From DUOJ01 sp041676265 (GTDB lineage: Bacteria; Spirochaetota; Spirochaetia; Sphaerochaetales; Sphaerochaetaceae), in assembly GCA_041676265.1 (NCBI GenBank), contig JBAYSE010000003.1, positions 1-27,179 on the forward strand: a stretch of 27,179 nucleotides of DNA, read 5' to 3'. The translations under genes were made by a program, and so were the position numbers. Shown here in pieces: positions 23,351 through 27,179 of the stretch. How positions within the stretch are numbered: position 1 is the first letter of the stretch; each line of letters opens with the position of its first letter. The notes beneath the pieces are model-generated. The model was given only the letters and a program-made list of their open reading frames with translations. It was not told the origin of the DNA and ran no database searches.

Positions 23351-24364
23351 CTATTTCTTAACTTTCTGCAAACTTTGTACCTGTATTGTATTAAGGAGTA
23401 CTGCACCTAAAATTAGCAAGCCCCTAACTACATATTTTTCAAAGTCGCCTACGCCAAAGAGAGTCATTCCGTTGTTAATAACCCCCATGAAGATGATACC
23501 AATCAGAGTTCCCCAAGCTTTTCCGATCCCGCCACTTAGACTGGTACCCCCAATAATTACCGCCGCAATGACATCCATTTCGTAACCTCGACCAAAGGTG
23601 GAAGAACCCGCCATAACTTGTGCTGACAAGATAATTCCAGAGAAAGCGGCGAAAACCTGTACTATTACTAAAACAATAATCTTTACAAATTTGACATTAA
23701 TACCGGAAAGGCGGGCAGCTTCAGGGTTCCCGCCAACGGCATAAATTTCCCTGCCAAGGGTGGTTTTGTTCATGATGATATAGACAAAAACGAAGGCAAT
23801 CGCCAACCACAGCGCCGGTACCGGTATAAGATTGAAGAAACGACCGGCGCCAATCCAGTTATACCACATCGGAAGGGTAGTAATAGGAAAGCCTTTCGAG
23901 ATAATTGCCGATATCCCATACAAAATATTGAGCATGGCCAATGTTGCAATAAATGAGGGGATATTGTACTTAGTGCGGACAAGGCCGTTGATTAAACCAA
24001 TAAGCGCACCAACCACAATGGCAGTCAACATCCCAATCCATACGGCACTTTCCATTGGCATCCGTCCTGCACTGGAGAGTTTGCCGGTAACCGTAGCGGT
24101 AATTACAGCCGAAAGAGCAATTGAAGAACCAACTGAAAGATCAATCTCTCCCCCAATGATTACCATGGTCATAGCGAAAGAGATAACTCCGGTAATGGCG
24201 ACGTTTCTAAAGATATTGAGAATATTCCGGAGAGTGAAAAATCCGGGAGCCGTTACTATTAGTACTACAACTAGAACTAAAAGGATGATCTCCATCATGT
24301 ATCTTTTCGAAAGCTGAGAAATGGTGTGCCTCTTAGCAGTTTTAGGTAGAGTTTTTTCTATCAT
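23351..24364 (-). CDS. Sugar ABC transporter permease (RbsC/BPD_transp_2 family)
   Basis: This is a 337-residue inner-membrane permease with IGGEIDLSVGSSIALSAVI and AAVIIGGTSLSGGIGKAWGT, the conserved motifs of ribose-type permeases, and about eight to ten hydrophobic helices. The ATG at 24364 is used because GGGAGG lies 7 bases upstream and it shares one base with the ATPase stop (TGATG). A longer start at 24382 lies inside the ATPase gene. Only one permease occurs in this transporter, so a homodimer is expected, in contrast to the two-permease system at 8649-10636. Confidence 0.92.
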   Translation of the reverse strand: MIEKTLPKTAKRHTISQLSKRYMMEIILLVLVVVLIVTAPGFFTLRNILNIFRNVAITGVISFAMTMVIIGGEIDLSVGSSIALSAVITATVTGKLSSAGRMPMESAVWIGMLTAIVVGALIGLINGLVRTKYNIPSFIATLAMLNILYGISAIISKGFPITTLPMWYNWIGAGRFFNLIPVPALWLAIAFVFVYIIMNKTTLGREIYAVGGNPEAARLSGINVKFVKIIVLVIVQVFAAFSGIILSAQVMAGSSTFGRGYEMDVIAAVIIGGTSLSGGIGKAWGTLIGIIFMGVINNGMTLFGVGDFEKYVVRGLLILGAVLLNTIQVQSLQKVKK

Positions 24365-25845
24365 CAATTGCCTCCCATACATAGTCCATATAGTTCATTT
24401 ATAGTTAGAGTATCGGGGTTCACTTCATCGATGAACTCTCCGTCCTTCATGATTATTATGCGGTTACAAATCTCTAATAGTTCCTCTAATTCAGAAGAGA
24501 CAACTAAGCTACTCAGTCCGTGCCTAGAAAGGTCCCAAATAATCTGGAAAACCTGCTGCTTAGCATTGACGTCTATTCCCCGAGAGGGTTCATCAAAGAT
24601 TACTATACTGGGCTCAATATTGAGCCATTTACCAACCACGACTTTTTGTTGATTCCCCCCCGACAGGCTAGTCATGGGGTAGTTTTCTCCAGGTATAATT
24701 ATGTCTAAATCTTCGATTTGTCGTCGTGAGAACTCTGCCTCTTTACTGGAATCAACAAAGAGCCCCTTTGCAATTAAATCGAGGCTGGCATGGTTTAAAT
24801 TACTCTTAATAGAGAGTATCTGTACCAAGCCTTGGTATTTGCGGTCTTCGGGGACAAAAGCTACCCCCATCTTCTTCATTAAAACGGGCGAGGGTTTGGT
24901 AATCTCTTTTCCGTCAATCAGGATAGAACCCGATTCGGGTCTATCTGCTCCGAAAATTGCCCTTAAAAGCTCAGTCCTACCTGAACCTAACATTCCGGCA
25001 ATCCCGAGGACTTCTCCTTTGTATAGTTTGAAATTGATATTTTTAAAGAAGGGTTCACGATTCAAATTCCTTGTCTCTAAAACAACCTTCTCTTGAGCGA
25101 CGATATCCTCTGGTCTCCTTTTTAACTTTAAGTCACCAAACATTAAAGAGAGCAAGTCGGCATGTTTAGCCCCCTTCATCTCTATCGTTCCTACATGTCT
25201 GCCATCTCTTAAGACGGCACAAGTGTCGGCTATTTCCCACAGCTCCTGCAAACGGTGAGAAATATAGATAACTATAACATCTTTTTTGATTAGCCGGCGG
25301 ATAAGAGCAAAGAGCATCTGTGTCTCACTTTGAGCTAAAGCGGAAGTTGGCTCATCTAGGATTAGAACCTTGGGATTCACACTCATAGCTTTGGCTATCT
25401 CTATGACTTGGTGCTGCCAAACCGATAGGTGGGCGACCATCGCTTTAACCGGCAAATTGACCCCCATATCATCGAGAATGTCTTGAGCCTCTTGATAAGT
25501 CTCTTTCCAGTCAATAAAAGGGCCATTTTTTTTGTAACGACCCAGTAGAATGTTCTCGGCAACCGACAGGCCGGGAATTAGGCTCATCTCTTGATAAACA
25601 GTAGCAATGCCCGCCTCATAGGCTTGTTTGGGGTGGGTAAAGCTAAACTCTTCATCATCAATAAAAAGTTTACCACTGTAGTCCCCATAAGCTCCGTTGA
25701 TCACCTTCATCAAGGTTGTCTTACCTGAGCCGTTTTTACCCACTAAGGCGTTGACTTTTCCACTTTTAAACTCAATGGAGACATCATCTAAAGCAACTGT
25801 GCCGGGGAATTTTTTAGTTATATTACTAGCACGCAGTACACTCAT
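24364..25845 (-). CDS. Two-domain sugar ABC transporter ATPase (RbsA/MglA family)
   Basis: This is a 493-residue ATPase with both domains close to consensus. Domain 1 has Walker A GKNGSGKTT, signature region LSVWQHQVIEIAKAM and Walker B VLILDEPTSAL. Domain 2 has GMLGSGRTELL, LSGGNQQKVVVGKWL and IVIFDEPSRGIDV. The catalytic glutamates are kept, unlike in the ATPase at 10647. It is the energy unit of the importer made with the permease at 23351 and the binding protein at 25951. A strong hairpin separates it from the binding-protein gene. Its ribosome binding site is weak (TGAGG), consistent with lower expression than the binding protein. Confidence 0.94.
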   Translation of the reverse strand: MSVLRASNITKKFPGTVALDDVSIEFKSGKVNALVGKNGSGKTTLMKVINGAYGDYSGKLFIDDEEFSFTHPKQAYEAGIATVYQEMSLIPGLSVAENILLGRYKKNGPFIDWKETYQEAQDILDDMGVNLPVKAMVAHLSVWQHQVIEIAKAMSVNPKVLILDEPTSALAQSETQMLFALIRRLIKKDVIVIYISHRLQELWEIADTCAVLRDGRHVGTIEMKGAKHADLLSLMFGDLKLKRRPEDIVAQEKVVLETRNLNREPFFKNINFKLYKGEVLGIAGMLGSGRTELLRAIFGADRPESGSILIDGKEITKPSPVLMKKMGVAFVPEDRKYQGLVQILSIKSNLNHASLDLIAKGLFVDSSKEAEFSRRQIEDLDIIIPGENYPMTSLSGGNQQKVVVGKWLNIEPSIVIFDEPSRGIDVNAKQQVFQIIWDLSRHGLSSLVVSSELEELLEICNRIIIMKDGEFIDEVNPDTLTINELYGLCMGGN

Positions 25846-25880
25846 TTGGACCTCAATTTTTAATTCCTTTACATAGGAGC

Positions 25881-25910
25881 GGTGAAGCTCAGGATACCCT
25901 AAGCTTCACC
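25881..25910 (-). other. Intercistronic hairpin between binding-protein and ATPase genes
   Basis: GGTGAAGCTTAGG and CCTGAGCTTCACC form a 13-bp stem (one G-U pair) with a 4-base loop, 41 bases after the binding-protein stop. No T-run follows, so it is more likely an RNA-stabilising or partial-attenuation element that keeps binding-protein mRNA in excess. Confidence 0.7.
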
Positions 25911-25950
25911 TTTATGAAACTGTTTTTAACGAAACCTGGAAGATTAAAGC

Positions 25951-26937
25951 TTACATTTTCGATTTTAAATCTTCCAAGAACGCATCTAGACCAGCGGTGT
26001 TAGCCCGCTCTAAAAGAATTCCGGGAACAATGAAAGATTTCCCCTTAGTGGCACTATAATCTTCGCCATTGACTGCCTTAATGACTGATTCCATGGTTTG
26101 GATTCCAATGCTGTAAGGATCTTGTGCAATGGCTGCTTGCAAAATATTAGCAGGATCTTTGAGAAGTTGAACCATCTGCTCACTGCCATCAAATCCGAAT
26201 ACCACAATATCTCCCGCTTTACCGGCGTTTTTAACGGCCATAGTGGAACCAATTGTCCCTCCCTCGTTTGCGGAGAAGATTAGGTTGACATCTTTGTTTG
26301 CAGTAATGATATCGCCAGCAATGGTGATGGCCTTGTCTTGGAGCCAAGCATCTTGGTCGGTGACAATTTTAACTCCGGGGAGTTTTGTAACTTGGTCCAA
26401 GAAACCTCTGCTACGGGCACCAGACTGCTCAGGAAGTAGCGTCCTAAATTGTACAATAGCGATATTTGCTTTTCCACCCATTTTCTCTTGGATGTATTTT
26501 GCAGCTGCCTGCCCAACAGTCGATCCTAAGCTATAGTTATCGGATGTGAACGCACCTGTTAAGAAAGGGAGATTGAATTCATGGTTGGAAATACCAATCA
26601 AGAGCCCCTTGTTGGCTGCATCGGTCAAAACCTTCAAAGAAGCTTCTTCACTAATGGGAGAAATTGCTACCCCTTTATAACCCTGGGTTACATAGGTATT
26701 CAAATACTCTGCCTCTTTCGCAGCGTCTCCATTGGTGTTTCCAGGATAGAACTCAAAACCGGCCTTTTCGGCAGCATCTCTGTAACCACTTTGCAAGAGC
26801 ATCATGAACTGGTCCTCTTGGAAAACAACCCCAGCCACTTTTGGCTTCCCCGTTTCCCTCTGTGCTGCCGCAAAGATTTGAGCTCCCACGAGCACCAACA
26901 CTGCTAGAACAAAAAATACCCGCATTACTTTCTTCAT
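25951..26937 (-). CDS. Sugar ABC transporter substrate-binding protein (periplasmic-binding family 4)
   Basis: This is a 328-residue exported binding protein. The signal peptide ends near IFAAAQ, with signal peptidase I cleavage likely after FAA or FA. The mature protein starts PKVAGVVFQEDQFMML and has AISPISEEASLKVLTDAANKG (shown only to name the hinge region) and NLIFSANEGGTIGS, typical of RbsB-type proteins for sugars and related small molecules. GAGGAGGAC lies directly ahead of the ATG. It is the first gene of the importer-activator-regulator operon, and its link to corrinoid genes suggests the ligand is methylated. No aromatic-cage or betaine-binding pattern was seen by eye. Confidence 0.92.
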   Translation of the reverse strand: MKKVMRVFFVLAVLVLVGAQIFAAAQRETGKPKVAGVVFQEDQFMMLLQSGYRDAAEKAGFEFYPGNTNGDAAKEAEYLNTYVTQGYKGVAISPISEEASLKVLTDAANKGLLIGISNHEFNLPFLTGAFTSDNYSLGSTVGQAAAKYIQEKMGGKANIAIVQFRTLLPEQSGARSRGFLDQVTKLPGVKIVTDQDAWLQDKAITIAGDIITANKDVNLIFSANEGGTIGSTMAVKNAGKAGDIVVFGFDGSEQMVQLLKDPANILQAAIAQDPYSIGIQTMESVIKAVNGEDYSATKGKSFIVPGILLERANTAGLDAFLEDLKSKM

Positions 26938-26962
26938 AAAGTCCTCCTCGTTTATCTACCCG

Positions 26963-26977
26963 TTTACAACAGGTAAA
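26963..26977. promoter_or_regulatory. Short dyad upstream of the second importer operon
   Basis: TTTAC (26963-26967) and GTAAA (26973-26977) are perfect arms around five bases, 26 bases before the binding-protein ATG. It could be an operator. Chance occurrence in AT-rich DNA is a real alternative. Confidence 0.25.
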
Positions 26978-26995
26978 ATAACAAATTTTATCTAT

Positions 26996-27179
26996 TTACC
27001 CCTTCTTAAGGCGTAAAATTACAACCATAGCATGGCGTCCAGCCTCATTTATATATAAATATTCGCCAAAACTAGCAGGAATCACACAAGCTTGAAGTCT
27101 TTCAATTGTTGTTTTCAATTTTGGGTTTTGTTTACTCACTATCGTAACCCGTTCGCCTTCTGTTAAGGTTACAATTTGC
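26996..27179 (-). CDS. C-terminal end of an unrecognised protein (runs off the right edge)
   Basis: An open frame enters from the right edge and ends at TAA (26996-26998), giving 60 residues of C-terminus. It reads QIVTLTEGERVTIV, then SKQNPKLKTTIERLQACV and ends VVILRLKKG. It shows no membrane segment or motif that I recognise. It is 58 bases upstream of the binding-protein gene on the same strand, so co-transcription is possible. Because the N-terminus lies outside the window, the family cannot be assigned. Confidence 0.6.
   Translation of the reverse strand, partial: QIVTLTEGERVTIVSKQNPKLKTTIERLQACVIPASFGEYLYINEAGRHAMVVILRLKKG

Noticed and set aside
26960..26980. Catabolite-control (cre-like) site before the second importer
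   Set aside because: TGTAAACG matches half the consensus, but the other half has several mismatches.

Overview
The window carries a rpmB-thrA-thrC cluster, two ribose/galactose-type (RbsABC-like) sugar ABC importers, three Gfo/Idh/MocA dehydrogenases, a ROK kinase with a ROK regulator, and a corrinoid-dependent methyltransferase module. The fused ThrA, the 'FAGGAAE'-style end of one binding-protein signal peptide, the lipoprotein PotD and the many sugar ABC systems suggest an anaerobic, carbohydrate-fermenting spirochaete of the Treponema/Sphaerochaeta kind. That placement is inference, not a database result. No rRNA, tRNA, CRISPR array, insertion sequence or phage gene was seen, and no intergenic gap exceeds 300 bases.

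Layout. (1) 1-3258, minus strand: rpmB, a hairpin terminator, then thrA (the aspartokinase domain looks degenerate; the homoserine dehydrogenase domain looks intact) and the start of thrC. (2) 3380-6265, plus strand: an unknown protein, a PotD-like lipoprotein and an MFS transporter. (3) 6254-14162, minus strand: a seven-gene sugar operon (ROK kinase, binding protein, two-domain ATPase, two permeases, Gfo/Idh oxidoreductase, ROK repressor). It has a near-consensus promoter overlapped by a dyad that looks like a ROK operator, and the kinase appears to start at ATA. (4) 14235-16453, minus strand: two Gfo/Idh oxidoreductases. (5) 16538-20378, minus strand: a cobalamin riboswitch followed by corrinoid protein, UroD-type methyltransferase fused to a thioredoxin-like domain, CobW-type GTPase and MetH-activation-domain protein. 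(6) 20464-26937, minus strand: a second sugar importer (binding protein, ATPase, permease), a RACo-like ferredoxin/ASKHA corrinoid activator and a PocR-AraC regulator. (7) 26996-27179: the C-terminus of an unrecognised protein.

How the genes may work together. From 26937 down to 14235 every gene points the same way, and many touch or overlap. The order is importer, corrinoid activator, regulator, riboswitch, corrinoid protein, methyltransferase, GTPase, MetH-activation protein, two dehydrogenases. I read this as a candidate pathway that imports a methylated (perhaps O-methyl) sugar or polyol, removes the methyl group onto a corrinoid protein and oxidises the product. The substrate is inferred only from context.

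The most unusual point is a cobalamin riboswitch in front of genes that need cobalamin. The 3' strand of its P4 helix is perfectly complementary over 8 nt to the ribosome binding site of the corrinoid-protein gene. This suggests an ON switch: with no cobalamin the binding site is masked, and with cobalamin P4 forms and frees it.
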